From Palsa-504 sp963744575 (GTDB taxonomy: Bacteria > Actinomycetota > Actinomycetes > Streptosporangiales > Streptosporangiaceae), in NCBI GenBank assembly GCA_963744575.1, contig CAVUUF010000017.1, positions 11,409-75,408 of the forward strand: DNA of 64,000 nt. The letters run 5' to 3'. Below, piece by piece: positions 1-8,231 of this stretch. Position numbers and translations under genes: made by a program. The notes under the pieces were generated by a model. The model was given only the letters and a program-made list of their open reading frames with translations, made no database searches and had not been told where the DNA came from. Each line of letters begins with the position of its first letter. Within the stretch, counting starts at the first letter, position 1.

Positions 1-592
1 AGACTTCCTTCAGGTACCGCCCGGCGCCGGTGATCGTGCCGCCGGTGCCGATCCCGGCCACGAAGTGGGTCACCGTCCCGTCCGTCTGCGCCCAGATCTC
101 CGGGCCGGTGGTGGCGTAGTGCGAGGCCGGGTTCTCCTGGTTCGCGTACTGGTCGGGCTGCCAGCCCCCCGGTATCTCGGCGGCCATCCGGCGCGCGACG
201 CTGTAGTAGGAATCCGGGTGGCCGGGCGCGACCGTGCCGGGGCAGACGACCACGTCGGCGCCGTACGCGCGCAGCACGCTTATCTTGTCCTGGGCCACCT
301 TGTCCGGGCAGACGAAGACACACCGGTAGCCCCGCTCGGCCGCGACAATGGCGAGGCCGACTCCGGTGTTGCCCGAGGTGGGCTCCACGATCGTGCCGCC
401 CGGCTTCAGGTCTCCGCTCGCCTCGGCCGCCGCCACCATCCGCAGCGCGATGCGGTCCTTGACCGACCCGCCCGGATTGAAGTACTCCACCTTCGCCAGC
501 ACGGTGGCGCCGGGGATCGCCCGGGTCACCGACCGCAGCCGGACCAGCGGGGTGTTCCCCACCAGCCCGGTCAAGCCCTCATGCACCTGCAT
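1..592 (-). CDS. cbs: Cystathionine beta-synthase, 3' part missing
   Basis: PLP-dependent enzyme that condenses serine with homocysteine in transsulfuration (cysteine synthase superfamily). The gene starts at an ATG at 592 behind a GGAGGG ribosome site and runs off the left edge, leaving about 197 residues. Visible motifs are GNTPLVRL (about 12-19), the PLP lysine in NPGGSVKDR (about 39-47), the PLP-phosphate loop EPTSGNTG (about 69-76) and the glycine loop GIGTGGT near residue 180. The stretch after the SGNTG motif (PDKVAQDKIS) resembles actinobacterial CBS more than CysK. The C-terminal CBS-pair domain would lie outside the window, so CBS versus CysK cannot be proven here. It diverges from the thiolase at 650. 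Confidence 0.88.
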   Translation of the reverse strand, partial: MQVHEGLTGLVGNTPLVRLRSVTRAIPGATVLAKVEYFNPGGSVKDRIALRMVAAAEASGDLKPGGTIVEPTSGNTGVGLAIVAAERGYRCVFVCPDKVAQDKISVLRAYGADVVVCPGTVAPGHPDSYYSVARRMAAEIPGGWQPDQYANQENPASHYATTGPEIWAQTDGTVTHFVAGIGTGGTITGAGRYLKEV

Positions 593-649
593 GGTTGTTC
601 CCTCCACCGGGACATAGTCTGGAAGCACCCTATGCGAGGAGGCCGGACC

Positions 650-1870
650 ATGCCCGAAGCAGTGATCGTCGCCACCGCGCGGTCGCCCATCGGCCGTGCG
701 GGCAAGGGCTCGCTGGCCAGCATCCGCCCGGACGACCTGGCCGCGCAGATGGTGACCGCGGCCCTGGCCAAGGTGCCGCAGCTCGATCCCGCCGACGTGG
801 GCGACCTGATCCTCGGCTGCGGCCTGCCCGGCGGCGAGCAGGGGTTCAACCTGGCCCGCGTGGTGGCCGTCCTGCTCGGACACGATCACCTGCCCGGCAC
901 CACCGTCAACCGGTACTGCTCATCGTCGCTGCAGACCATCCGGATGGCCTTCCACGCGATCAAGGCCGGCGAGGGGGACGCGTACATCTCCGCCGGAGTG
1001 GAATGCGTCAGCCGGCTGGCCAAGGGCAGCAGCGACTCCTGGCCCGACACGCAGAATCCCGCCTTCGCGGACGCGCGGCGGCGCACCGAGCGGATCGCGG
1101 CCGGCGAGGCCGGGCGCTGGCATGACCCGCGCGAGGACGGGCTCGTGCCGGACATCTACGTGGCCATGGGCCAGACCGCGGAGAACGTCGCCGAACTGCG
1201 CGGCATCTCCCGCGAGCAGCAGGACGAGTTCGGCGTGCGCTCGCAGAACCTGGCGGAGAAGGCCATCGCCAACGGCTTCTGGCAGCGGGAGATCACGCCC
1301 GTCACCCTGCCGGACGGCTCGGTGGTCGCCGCCGACGACGGCCCCCGCCCGGGCACCACGCTGGCGAAGGTCGCCGCGCTCAAGCCGGTGTTCCGCCCGG
1401 ACGGCACGGTGACCGCGGGGAACTGCTGCCCGCTCAACGACGGGGCCGCGGCGGTCATCGTGATGAGCGACGTCAAGGCGGCCGAACTCGGCATCACGCC
1501 GCTGGCCCGGATCGTGTCGTCCGGGGTGACCGCGTTGTCCCCGGAAATCATGGGCCTGGGACCGGTGGAGGCGTCCCGGCAGGCCCTGGGCCGGGCCGGG
1601 ATGGCCATCGGCGACGTCGACCTGGTGGAGATCAACGAGGCGTTCGCGGCCCAGGTCATCCCGTCCTACACCGACCTCGGCATCGACCTGGCCAAGCTCA
1701 ACGTGAACGGCGGCGCCATCGCGGTCGGCCACCCGTTCGGCATGACCGGGGCGCGTATCGCCACCACGTTGCTGAACAGCCTGCAGTTCCACGACGCGGC
1801 CGTCGGCCTGGAGACCATGTGCGTGGGCGGCGGCCAGGGCATGGCGATGATCTTCGAGCGGCTCAGCTGA
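650..1870 (+). CDS. Acetyl-CoA acetyltransferase (thiolase)
   Basis: 406-aa thiolase for acyl-CoA/acetyl-CoA interconversion, degradative or acetoacetyl-forming. ATG at 650 follows GAGGAGG. The nucleophilic cysteine is Cys90 in NRYCSSSLQ; the family signatures EINEAFAAQ, GGAIAVGHPFGMTGAR (active-site His) and CVGGGQGMA (second active-site Cys) appear in order near the C-terminus, so all catalytic residues are present. The open frame extends upstream to position 65, but that part is antisense to cbs and is not used. A thiolase beside cbs is also the arrangement I recall from mycobacteria. Substrate chain length cannot be read from the sequence. Confidence 0.93.
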   Translation: MPEAVIVATARSPIGRAGKGSLASIRPDDLAAQMVTAALAKVPQLDPADVGDLILGCGLPGGEQGFNLARVVAVLLGHDHLPGTTVNRYCSSSLQTIRMAFHAIKAGEGDAYISAGVECVSRLAKGSSDSWPDTQNPAFADARRRTERIAAGEAGRWHDPREDGLVPDIYVAMGQTAENVAELRGISREQQDEFGVRSQNLAEKAIANGFWQREITPVTLPDGSVVAADDGPRPGTTLAKVAALKPVFRPDGTVTAGNCCPLNDGAAAVIVMSDVKAAELGITPLARIVSSGVTALSPEIMGLGPVEASRQALGRAGMAIGDVDLVEINEAFAAQVIPSYTDLGIDLAKLNVNGGAIAVGHPFGMTGARIATTLLNSLQFHDAAVGLETMCVGGGQGMAMIFERLS

Positions 1871-1952
1871 ACAACTGATTGCCACTTGGGGGTTGTCAGG
1901 CGGCTTGCGATAAGGCACCCTCAGGACAAGGGAGCTTCCATGGAGGTGCCAG

Positions 1953-2186
1953 TTGTCGCTGATCCACTCACCGAACCTGCACAATAGCCTGATCGCACGC
2001 ATCCCGGTCGTCACCGGCCGTGACCTCGCTGAGTGGTTCCACCGCCTCGAATCTGGCCCCGCGTTCCTGCGCCGCGAAGAGCGGGCGCACTGGCTGGCCG
2101 ACGACGCCGGCATCTCCTGCGGCTACGCCTACGCCATCGTGCACGAGTACGAGATGCGCAGGCGGCTGCGCCTCAACGGAGCCTAG
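1953..2186 (+). CDS. Small DUF4287-like protein
   Basis: 77-aa protein starting at TTG 1953, five bases after GGAGGTG. The pattern TGRDLAEWFHRLE ... EERAHWLADDAGIS-GYA-AIVHEYE resembles the DUF4287 fold, a short helical domain of unknown function common in actinobacteria. No membrane segment or signal peptide is present. It stands alone between the thiolase and a long intergenic stretch. I judge it genuine from the ribosome site and family-like pattern, but the function is unknown. Confidence 0.6.
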   Translation: MSLIHSPNLHNSLIARIPVVTGRDLAEWFHRLESGPAFLRREERAHWLADDAGISCGYAYAIVHEYEMRRRLRLNGA

Positions 2187-2272
2187 CCGACCTACCCGCC
2201 GCACGCGCGCCCCGTCCCGGCGAGGGCGCCGTCCGGCATGCCCGGGATGGTTTCGTGCCCGCCGGGCCCCGG

Positions 2273-2315
2273 CGCGTTCCGGAGTTATCCGGTTTTGTCC
2301 GGTATGTGAGTAAGG
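2273..2315. repeat. Dispersed short repeat, copy A
   Basis: The sequence around TTATCCGGTTTTGTCCGG and ATGTGAGTAAGGA recurs at 26526-26568 with about 34 of 43 positions matching by eye and one gap. On the minus strand both copies read YSH(A/T)GQN in one frame, but here no gene uses that frame. Origin unknown. Confidence 0.5.
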
Positions 2316-2423
2316 ACAAATGCGGACATTCACGGAAAACACCGGAGCCCTGCAGAGCACCCGGACCGATTGAGGCTAGACGAGCCAGGACCAGCGACCG
2401 GGTAGTTGACGCTGGATACAACT

Positions 2424-2465
2424 TGGTTAAGGGATCACACCGGCTGGTTAAGGGATCATGCCGGT
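2424..2465. repeat. 21-bp tandem duplication (two units)
   Basis: Units 2424-2444 and 2445-2465 share TGGTTAAGGGATCA and CCGG, with about 18 of 21 positions matching. It sits in the intergenic stretch upstream of the lipoprotein gene. It could be a paired operator or a neutral duplication. Confidence 0.6.
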
Positions 2466-2792
2466 TCACATTTGCCGTGCACCATAGCTGCTTCTGGTGC
2501 GTCACCTGTGGTAGGAGAGCGCGGACCGTCATTGGGTTGTTCATGGTTCTCAGCGTCATCGGAGTAATGGCCGGACGCAGCCATAGGCCCGGCACCCCCG
2601 CCGCCGCGCCCTCCGCCTCGGCGCGGTAACCACGGCTGTACCGACGTAAACCGCCGCGCGCTCCACGACCCCGGCCAGCGCGCCGGGCGCCGGGCGCCGA
2701 ATTGTTTACCTTTCAAGTTGCCGGTGACTGCATTGACCTGCACACCCGCCGGACTGTACCCTCAATTTGAGGTAGAAGGTGAGGGGGCGGCA

Positions 2793-3884
2793 ATGGCAGT
2801 TATCAGGCTCTGCCGCGGGAAAGCACCAGGACAGCGCCGCTCGGGCGGCCGGACCATTCTGATTAGCACTGCTGCGCTTCTCGTGTGCCTTATCGGGCTT
2901 GCCGGGTGCGGAAGCTCTTCGAATAATAACGCGGGGGTCAACTCGGGTAATAACATCGGCAGCGGCAGCCCCGGCAGCGGCAGCCCCGGCAGCGGCAGCC
3001 CCGGCAGCGGCAGCCCCGGCAGCGGCAGCCCCGGCAGCGGCAGCCCCGGCAGCGGCAGCCCCGGCAGCGGCAGCGGCAGCCCCGGCAGCGGCAGCCCCGG
3101 CAGCGGCAGCGGCAGCCCCGGCAGCGGCAGCCCCGGCAGCGGCAGCGGCAGCCCCGGATGCTTTACGTCAGCCTTCGTGCATCCAGGTCCCAAATCGCCC
3201 AAGGCCCCGAAGACAGTCCTCGCAGCGGCTCAACTTCCCAGCCCGGTTATTCCGGATCCGGACGTCTACATCGACAGCGAACGCCAGGCGGACGAGAATC
3301 AACAAGATTGGGCTAATAAGGGAATAGACAATGCGCGCTCGGTCATCGCGGAATACCAGCAGCAAGGTAACCTTGGGCCGACTGAGCAGCACCTGCAAAC
3401 GGAGTCAAAGGTAGTAGTGGCCCAAGAAGACTCGACGCTCTTCAAGGAGGACCTCGATGCCCTCGGCTCCGACCCGAGCTTCAGTGACCAGATATGCTCG
3501 GCGCTTAGCAGCCTGGAAAGTAACGTCACTAGTTACACCACCGCTCTGGATCATTTGAATAAAGCCCTCACCTACCTTAATAGCATAGAATTTACCAACG
3601 GCACCCAGGCGCCGAGTACCCTAGTACCGAAGGACCTGGCAAACGTCATCCAAGACACATACAACGAATTCCAGCAAACTATCGGGTCTTGCATGGACAC
3701 CCTCGACACGACGCAATGGATTATCCAGCAAATCCAGAAGCTGTTCTGTCCGGCCGGATTATCTCGGAAGCCACAGAAGACGACGCTGCCACTACGCTGG
3801 CGCAGGCCGATTATGTCGCCAATCGCATTCATGACGACAGCAACCCGCCGGTGGGAGCGCTTGTCTGCTGCGACGGCGGCGTGA
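2793..3884 (+). CDS. Secreted lipoprotein with GSGSP linker (probably frameshifted)
   Basis: ATG 2793 follows GAGGGGGCGG. Residues about 20-39 are a lipoprotein signal with lipobox LAGC (lipidated Cys39), then a low-complexity linker of 12 GSGSP-type units, then about 200 residues of mainly helical, unrecognised sequence from CFTSAFV onwards. From about residue 320 the frame turns into R/P/T-rich text with no protein character, while frame 3 (3689-4030) continues with plausible coding sequence ending in a conserved-looking GHVAVFIGNGQQVGTYG domain. I infer one original gene from 2793 to 4030 broken by a 1-nt shift around 3740-3765. Role unknown; envelope-attached. Confidence 0.65.
   Translation: MAVIRLCRGKAPGQRRSGGRTILISTAALLVCLIGLAGCGSSSNNNAGVNSGNNIGSGSPGSGSPGSGSPGSGSPGSGSPGSGSPGSGSPGSGSGSPGSGSPGSGSGSPGSGSPGSGSGSPGCFTSAFVHPGPKSPKAPKTVLAAAQLPSPVIPDPDVYIDSERQADENQQDWANKGIDNARSVIAEYQQQGNLGPTEQHLQTESKVVVAQEDSTLFKEDLDALGSDPSFSDQICSALSSLESNVTSYTTALDHLNKALTYLNSIEFTNGTQAPSTLVPKDLANVIQDTYNEFQQTIGSCMDTLDTTQWIIQQIQKLFCPAGLSRKPQKTTLPLRWRRPIMSPIAFMTTATRRWERLSAATAA
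2958..3155 (+). repeat. GSGSP minisatellite inside the lipoprotein gene
   Basis: Twelve in-frame units: nine of 15 bp (GGCAGCGGCAGCCCC) and three of 21 bp that add one GS. Units are nearly identical at base level, which suggests recent expansion by slippage or unequal exchange. All units are multiples of three, so copy-number change would alter linker length and not the frame. Confidence 0.9.
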
Positions 3885-4030
3885 ACGGCCACGTCGCCGT
3901 CTTCATCGGCAACGGCCAGCAGGTCGGCACCTACGGCTACGCAGGCGACCGGTACCCGATCATGCAATACCCGGTCAGAGGGTTCCTGAGCAACACCTAT
4001 CTGGGCTGGGCCCTGCCGTTCGGCAGCTGA
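3689..4030 (+). pseudogene. Out-of-frame C-terminal domain of the lipoprotein gene
   Basis: The reading from about 3760 gives IISEATEDDAATTLAQADYV followed by PVGALVCCDGGVNGHVAVFI and ends LGWALPFGS. This resembles the C-terminal half of secreted CHAP/NlpC-like domains (PVGAL-x-W-DGG-x-GHVA pattern, with the usual Trp replaced by Cys). There is no start codon with a ribosome site of its own and no signal peptide, and it overlaps the upstream frame by 196 bases. The simplest reading is the tail of the gene at 2793 after a -1 frameshift. The N-terminal catalytic Cys region of such enzymes is not visible, so enzymatic activity is doubtful. Confidence 0.5.
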
Positions 4031-4125
4031 GCCCGCGAACCCAGGGTGCCGGTATCTCCAGGGGGACCGGCGCCCTGCGCCCAGATCTCGACGCCAGCAT
4101 CGTCGAAGACGCCCTCCGCCGGACC

Positions 4126-5676
4126 TTACCCGGCCCGGGCGGGCGGCCCGTGGCTGTGCAGCACCTTGGTCCGGTCCTTGTTCCACGCGGTGGTAGTGCC
4201 GTCCGGGTTCAGCACCAGCGTCCAGCCCCACCGGTGGATCGCCACCTGGTGATGGAACGTGCACAGAAGGACACACTCAATAGTGCTGGTCTTCCCGCCG
4301 TCGGCCTTGTGGGTGACATGGTGGACTTCGCACGCGGAGGCGGGCTGGTTACACCCGCCGGCCCACCGGCACCGCTTGTCCCGCAGGATGACCGCGTTGC
4401 GGATTCCCGCGGGAACGGTCTCGGCGTAGCCGATGTCCAGCGGGAGGCTGGGGCCGCCCAGCCGGACGCCGAGCTGCCGCCGGCGCAGGAAGCTGGCCAG
4501 GCCGCCCGGCCCGGACAGCAGGTCGACGGCCTGGCCGATGATGGCCTGCTCGACCGCCTCCCGCGCCCGGGTGGTGTCAGCGGGGGCCTGGCGCCCGGCG
4601 CCAGTGCCGCCGTCACCGCGATCCGGGGTACCGTGGCGCAGCTCGTGGAGCTGGACGCACAGCCGGACCATCTCGTCGAGGCCAGCCGGGTTGACCTCGC
4701 CGGTCACGACCGGGGCCGTCGCCGCGTCACACGCCACCGCGCGGGCATCCTCGCCGTCCAGCCACGCGCCGATGCCTCCGCCCTCGGACGCCTCGCCGCG
4801 CTGCGCGGCCCACGCGGCCCGCATCGCGGTGACCCACTCCTGGACCAGGGTGGTGCTGCCCTCCATGGCCAGCAGCTCGGCCAACGGGATGTGCACCCAG
4901 ACCTTGGTCGGGTGCCCGGCCCGCTCCGGCACCAGGCCCGCGGCGGCCAGTCGGCGCATCGACTCGGCGAGCGCGTCGTGGTACCGCTGCTCCTGGGTGC
5001 GGGTGTCTTCGGCGTCGGCCGGGGCGGCCAGCGCGTCCAGCACGGCCTGCACCATGGCGGCGCACTCCGGGGTCAGGTCGCCGTGTAGCACCCCGGCGCC
5101 GCCCAGCGTGGTCACCAGCCGTAGCGCCCGGTCCTCGAACGACTCATCCTCATCCTCGTCGGGGGTGTCGGCCCGGGATCGCTGGTAGATCTCCGCGAAC
5201 AGCCCGGCCAGGTCGGTCAGGTCCAGCCCGGAGACGGCGGCGTCGGCCAGGATCTTGTCGGCGTCCCCACGGTGATCGTCCGGCAGCTTGTCGGTCCATA
5301 GGCACAACGTGCGGGCGACCGATTCCGAGACCTCCCCCGCCGCCAGCGCGGCAGCGACCCGCGGGTGCGCGGCCGAGCGCTTGACCCACGCGGTGTACGC
5401 AACGGCGGCGCCTTTGGTCACGCCGGTCTTGTGGATCAGCCAGGCCCGCGGGCTGTAATCCGCGTCCGCCGCGTAGCCCTGCCCGAAGGTGAACCCGCCC
5501 AGGATCGAGGTCCGTGCCGCGGTGGCCACCGAGTGCGCCTGCTCCAGCCCGCGCAGGCATCGCGCCTGCTCCTCCGACGCCATCGCCGTCGCGTCCGCGG
5601 CGGCCAGGTAGTCCAGCCCAGCCCGGACCATCTGCATGGCCTCGGTGGCGCTGGCGAAGACCGGGACGGTACCCAT
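4126..5676 (-). CDS. DUF222 / HNH endonuclease domain protein
   Basis: 516-aa member of the 13E12-type family: a long DUF222 helical region (about residues 30-400) followed by a C-terminal HNH nuclease domain. The HNH part has CRWAGGC, EVHHVTHKADGGKTS and LLCTFHHQVAIHRWGW, with both zinc-binding cysteine pairs and the catalytic His. ATG 5676 is chosen because it follows GGAGGGAGG; the open frame runs further upstream without a ribosome site. These proteins are numerous and often mobile in actinobacteria; their biological role is not established. It converges with the lipoprotein gene. Confidence 0.85.
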   Translation of the reverse strand: MGTVPVFASATEAMQMVRAGLDYLAAADATAMASEEQARCLRGLEQAHSVATAARTSILGGFTFGQGYAADADYSPRAWLIHKTGVTKGAAVAYTAWVKRSAAHPRVAAALAAGEVSESVARTLCLWTDKLPDDHRGDADKILADAAVSGLDLTDLAGLFAEIYQRSRADTPDEDEDESFEDRALRLVTTLGGAGVLHGDLTPECAAMVQAVLDALAAPADAEDTRTQEQRYHDALAESMRRLAAAGLVPERAGHPTKVWVHIPLAELLAMEGSTTLVQEWVTAMRAAWAAQRGEASEGGGIGAWLDGEDARAVACDAATAPVVTGEVNPAGLDEMVRLCVQLHELRHGTPDRGDGGTGAGRQAPADTTRAREAVEQAIIGQAVDLLSGPGGLASFLRRRQLGVRLGGPSLPLDIGYAETVPAGIRNAVILRDKRCRWAGGCNQPASACEVHHVTHKADGGKTSTIECVLLCTFHHQVAIHRWGWTLVLNPDGTTTAWNKDRTKVLHSHGPPARAG

Positions 5677-6015
5677 TCGGTGCTCGCCTCCCTCCGGGGC
5701 TCGCAGGCTGGCTGGCCTGACGGTTCTCCTGTTCCAGATCGAGGTGACTGCCTCGGCTTTGACATCTCTCAGACTGTAGTTCGATTCTATCCGCCTGCTG
5801 TGACATTTCCAGGCAACGCCACGCGGCAAGTTCTGTCTGGCGCGCTGTAGCTCGCCCTCGTAGGGCATTTGTGGGCCGAGGCAGTCTTGGCCCGTAGGAG
5901 CGGCCCAACGATGAACTCGCGGAGATCAGGTCCTGATGGAGCCTGCCAGCCTGGTTCCGGTGAGAGCCAAGATCTCGCCGACTTGCTGACTCTGTTTAGC
6001 GGAGTATTTCGTCCG
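5677..6015. other. Intergenic stretch, nothing recognised
   Basis: About 340 bases between the DUF222-HNH start and the vapB remnant. It must hold the promoter of the minus-strand gene. A plus-strand frame opens at 5869 but shows no protein character before the antitoxin-like segment. Confidence 0.5.
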
Positions 6016-6243
6016 ATGGTCATTTACCGCGGTCACGCGCGGAAGGAATTTATCGTCCGGGCGGCCCTGGAAGCGGTCAGCCAGTACGAGGCCGAGCACG
6101 GCCGGTTCACCCCCCGGACGAGATTGCCGAGGCCGACGAATGGGCCGCCAGGTCACCCAGCCATCCGGCACCCGGCGGACCGGGTGACCGGGGTCACCTA
6201 CGACCCAGGGCGCTGATCGCCGCCGAACGGGGTGAGCGGCTGA
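6016..6243 (+). pseudogene. Antitoxin (VapB-like) remnant
   Basis: The reading EFIVRAALEAVSQYEAEHG is typical of the helix of short VapB/CopG-type antitoxins, but is followed by a frame break in a run of six C at about 6112-6117. The next frame continues PDEIAEADEWAARSPSHPAP. The N-terminal DNA-binding strand expected before EFIVRAAL is missing or degraded. It lies directly before, and overlaps, a PIN-toxin remnant in the usual antitoxin-toxin order, which supports the call. Confidence 0.5.
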
Positions 6244-6453
6244 TGTGGGCCCGCCACCGTGCCTGCTGCTCCGCCGCGTCGTACCGACAGTCCCCGCCCC
6301 AGACGTTGCCCAGTGCTGGCGAGGCACACCCACCAGGCGCAATTCACCCGGCTCTTGGCCGGCTGCGAAGTCGAAGCTCTCGATGACGCCAGGGCCAGGG
6401 CCGCCGGAACCCTCGCCGGCCGCGCCCTGCACTGCGCCGAGTGGGCTCAGTAA
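6184..6453 (+). pseudogene. PIN-domain toxin (VapC-like) remnant
   Basis: Pieces of one PIN toxin lie in order in three frames: VTGVTYDPG, then ALIAAERGERLMWARHR, then LLRRVVPTVPAPDVAQCWRG, then FTRLLAGCEVEALDDARARA and AGTLAGRA. In intact relatives the Asp of TYDAGALIAAERG is the first metal ligand. At least three frame changes separate the pieces, and the C-terminal part with the remaining acidic residues (GTSDVVDA in relatives) is absent. The gene cannot make an active toxin. Family assignment rests on pattern memory. Confidence 0.6.
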
Positions 6454-6585
6454 GTGTAAGGGTCGCCTTTCCAGGACATCTGCTCGGCAGGCCCGGTAGC
6501 CGGCCGGCGCGGTCCCTCCCACACACGGGAGGGGCCGCGGACACGTAATACCTGTGGTCCCGGGATTGGCTGGTGGCGGCGTCCG

Positions 6586-6608
6586 GGCGGGCACCGGGTC
6601 CGTTCGGG
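6586..6608. repeat. 23-bp dispersed repeat, copy A
   Basis: GGCGGGCACC-GGTCCGTTCGGG with 22 of 23 bases the same at 11086-11108. Both copies lie just downstream of the stop codon of a minus-strand gene. Function unknown. Confidence 0.6.
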
Positions 6609-6612
6609 GTTA

Positions 6613-7554
6613 TTAATCGCTTGTCGGCTGGGACCGGTACAGGGCCGCCGGGCGGCCCTGTTCGCCCGGCACGGCCAGCGCCGCGATCTCCCTGACGAAC
6701 TCCGGCCACAGCGCCCGGGGCAGGTCGTGACCCATGCCGGAGAACCCCACGAACCGGGAGTCCGGTATCGCCCTGGCGACCGCCAGGCCCCCGCTCGGCG
6801 CGACAAGCGGGTCATGCAGCCCGTGGATGACCAGTGTCGGAACGGTGATCCGGCGCAGGTCCGCGGTACGGTTCGGCTGGCTCGCGCTCGCCGCGAGCTG
6901 CCGCCGGGCGCCGTCCGGGTCGTACCCGCGGTCATAGCTCCGGCCGGCCAGGTCACGGATGTACTGCTCGTCGAACGCGAAGCCGCGCGAGCCGATGAGC
7001 CGGAACGTCTCCACCGCCGCTGCAACGGCCGCGGGCCGGCCGCCGGCCACGCGCCGCCGCACCAGCCGGGCATAGACCCGGGGTTTGGGCTGCCCCACCC
7101 GGCGGGATCCGGTCGAGGTCATCATCAGCGTGAGCGTGCGGACCCGGTCGGCGTGCTCCAGCGCCACGGTCTGCGCGATGAACCCGCCCATCGACGCCCC
7201 GACCAGGTGAACCTGGCCCAGCCCCAGGCCATCGATGAACCCGGCCACATCGCTAGCCATGTCGCTGATCGAGTACGGCGGCGGCAGGCGGCGCACGAGG
7301 ATGTCGGCCAGCCGCGGCGGCGGGAAGCCGGTCAGGTGGGTCGATTGGCCCACGTCCCGGTTGTCGAACCGAACGACGAACAGGCCGCATCGGGCCAGGC
7401 CCTCGCACAGCTCGTCCGGCCAGGCGATCATCTGCGTCGCCAGGCCCATGATCAGCACGACCGGCGGCGCGCCCGCGTCACCGAACGTCTCATACGCCAG
7501 CTCGATGCCGTTGGCGGCCACCCGGCCCGGCGTGCGGGCGGCAGCATCATCCAT
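6613..7554 (-). CDS. Alpha/beta hydrolase
   Basis: 313-aa hydrolase with HG-type oxyanion region VLIMGLATQ, nucleophile elbow GASMGG (Ser near residue 123), acid in HGLHDPL and catalytic His in GMGHDLP. The RFDNRDVGQST motif matches the family that includes aclacinomycin methylesterase RdmC and many actinobacterial esterases. It starts at ATG 7554, overlapping the preceding 58-aa gene by 8 nt, so it is translationally coupled to the ATPase operon. No signal peptide, hence cytoplasmic. Substrate unknown. Confidence 0.85.
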   Translation of the reverse strand: MDDAAARTPGRVAANGIELAYETFGDAGAPPVVLIMGLATQMIAWPDELCEGLARCGLFVVRFDNRDVGQSTHLTGFPPPRLADILVRRLPPPYSISDMASDVAGFIDGLGLGQVHLVGASMGGFIAQTVALEHADRVRTLTLMMTSTGSRRVGQPKPRVYARLVRRRVAGGRPAAVAAAVETFRLIGSRGFAFDEQYIRDLAGRSYDRGYDPDGARRQLAASASQPNRTADLRRITVPTLVIHGLHDPLVAPSGGLAVARAIPDSRFVGFSGMGHDLPRALWPEFVREIAALAVPGEQGRPAALYRSQPTSD

Positions 7555-7723
7555 AAGCGCAGTCTAGGGTGAGATCCAGTTCGGACCAGCGGGCCGCCAC
7601 CTTCTCGGCCAGCGGGAACAGCGCCTGGCGGATCCGGGCAAGCGCCAGGCTCACCCGCAGATCCCGCGGCACGTGCTCCAGCTCGCCCGCGGTCATCCCG
7701 GTGAGCGACCCGGTGATCACCAT
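7547..7723 (-). CDS. Small 58-aa protein between ATPase and hydrolase
   Basis: ATG 7723 overlaps the end of the ATPase gene (stop at 7717) by 7 nt, and the stop overlaps the hydrolase start by 8 nt. The product has MTAGELEHVPRDLRVSLALA and ends LTLDCAYG; no membrane segment or known domain is evident. Double overlap in one operon and unambiguous open frame argue it is real. Function unknown; it may be a partner of the adjacent ATPase. Confidence 0.55.
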   Translation of the reverse strand: MVITGSLTGMTAGELEHVPRDLRVSLALARIRQALFPLAEKVAARWSELDLTLDCAYG

Positions 7724-8094
7724 GACAGCCGGACCCAGACAACGCGGTCGCCGTCGCTGGTCTCCTCGGTACCCCAGCCGTCCGGCCCGGCGAGCGCCTC
7801 CACCACGTCCAGCCCGTGGGGACGCCCGTCCGGCTGCCTGCACCGCCAGGGACCGCCGAGGTCCTCGCACTCGACCCAGACGTAATCCGGGTACAGCTCG
7901 CACCGGACGGTGAAGAACTCGCCGCTGCTATTGCTGTGCAAGACCGAATTGGACGCGATCTCCGACACCACCAGCACCGCGTCATCGGCGGCAGGGCAGC
8001 CGTCCACGTACCGTGCCACCGCGGCGCGCACCCGGCGTACCTGGTCGGCCCGGCCGTGGAACGTGCCGGTGTACATCGTCGCCGTCGCTGCCAT
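7717..8094 (-). CDS. RsbW/anti-sigma-like ATP-binding protein
   Basis: Single GHKL ATPase domain of the HATPase_c_2 type used by anti-sigma factors and by many actinobacterial regulators. The N box is LVVSEIASNSVLHSNS and a G box is GRPHGLDVV; GRADQVRRVRAAV is the usual first helix. ATG 8094 (after AGGCGGGA) is chosen because family members start just before the GRADQVR helix; an upstream ATG at 8175 has no ribosome site. About 125 aa. First gene of a three-gene coupled operon with the 58-aa protein and the hydrolase. The cognate sigma or partner protein is not identifiable here. Confidence 0.8.
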   Translation of the reverse strand: MAATATMYTGTFHGRADQVRRVRAAVARYVDGCPAADDAVLVVSEIASNSVLHSNSSGEFFTVRCELYPDYVWVECEDLGGPWRCRQPDGRPHGLDVVEALAGPDGWGTEETSDGDRVVWVRLSW

Positions 8095-8231
8095 TCCCGC
8101 CTGACTTCCTCGCCCGTGATCCCGCCCGAGGGGAAGACGCCATGCCGGGACGGGGATGACATCCGGGTCGGTCATGCTCGGATGATAGAAAGGCCGAAGA
8201 TATGCAGTCCACGATGTTGCGAGATGTTGCG

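Larger units (their letters stand above)
2187..2792. other. Intergenic stretch with short repeats
   Basis: About 600 bases with no convincing gene. It contains a dispersed 43-bp repeat (2273-2315, partner near 26526) and a 21-bp tandem duplication (2424-2465). The end is the leader of the lipoprotein gene at 2793. Open frames across this stretch lack ribosome sites and recognisable protein character. Confidence 0.6.

Noticed and set aside
65..649. N-terminal extension of the thiolase frame
   Set aside because: It is antisense to the cbs coding sequence, which has full motif support; the thiolase has a good ribosome site at 650.
2958..3155. CRISPR-like array
   Set aside because: Units are contiguous 15/21-bp coding repeats without spacers and keep the reading frame.
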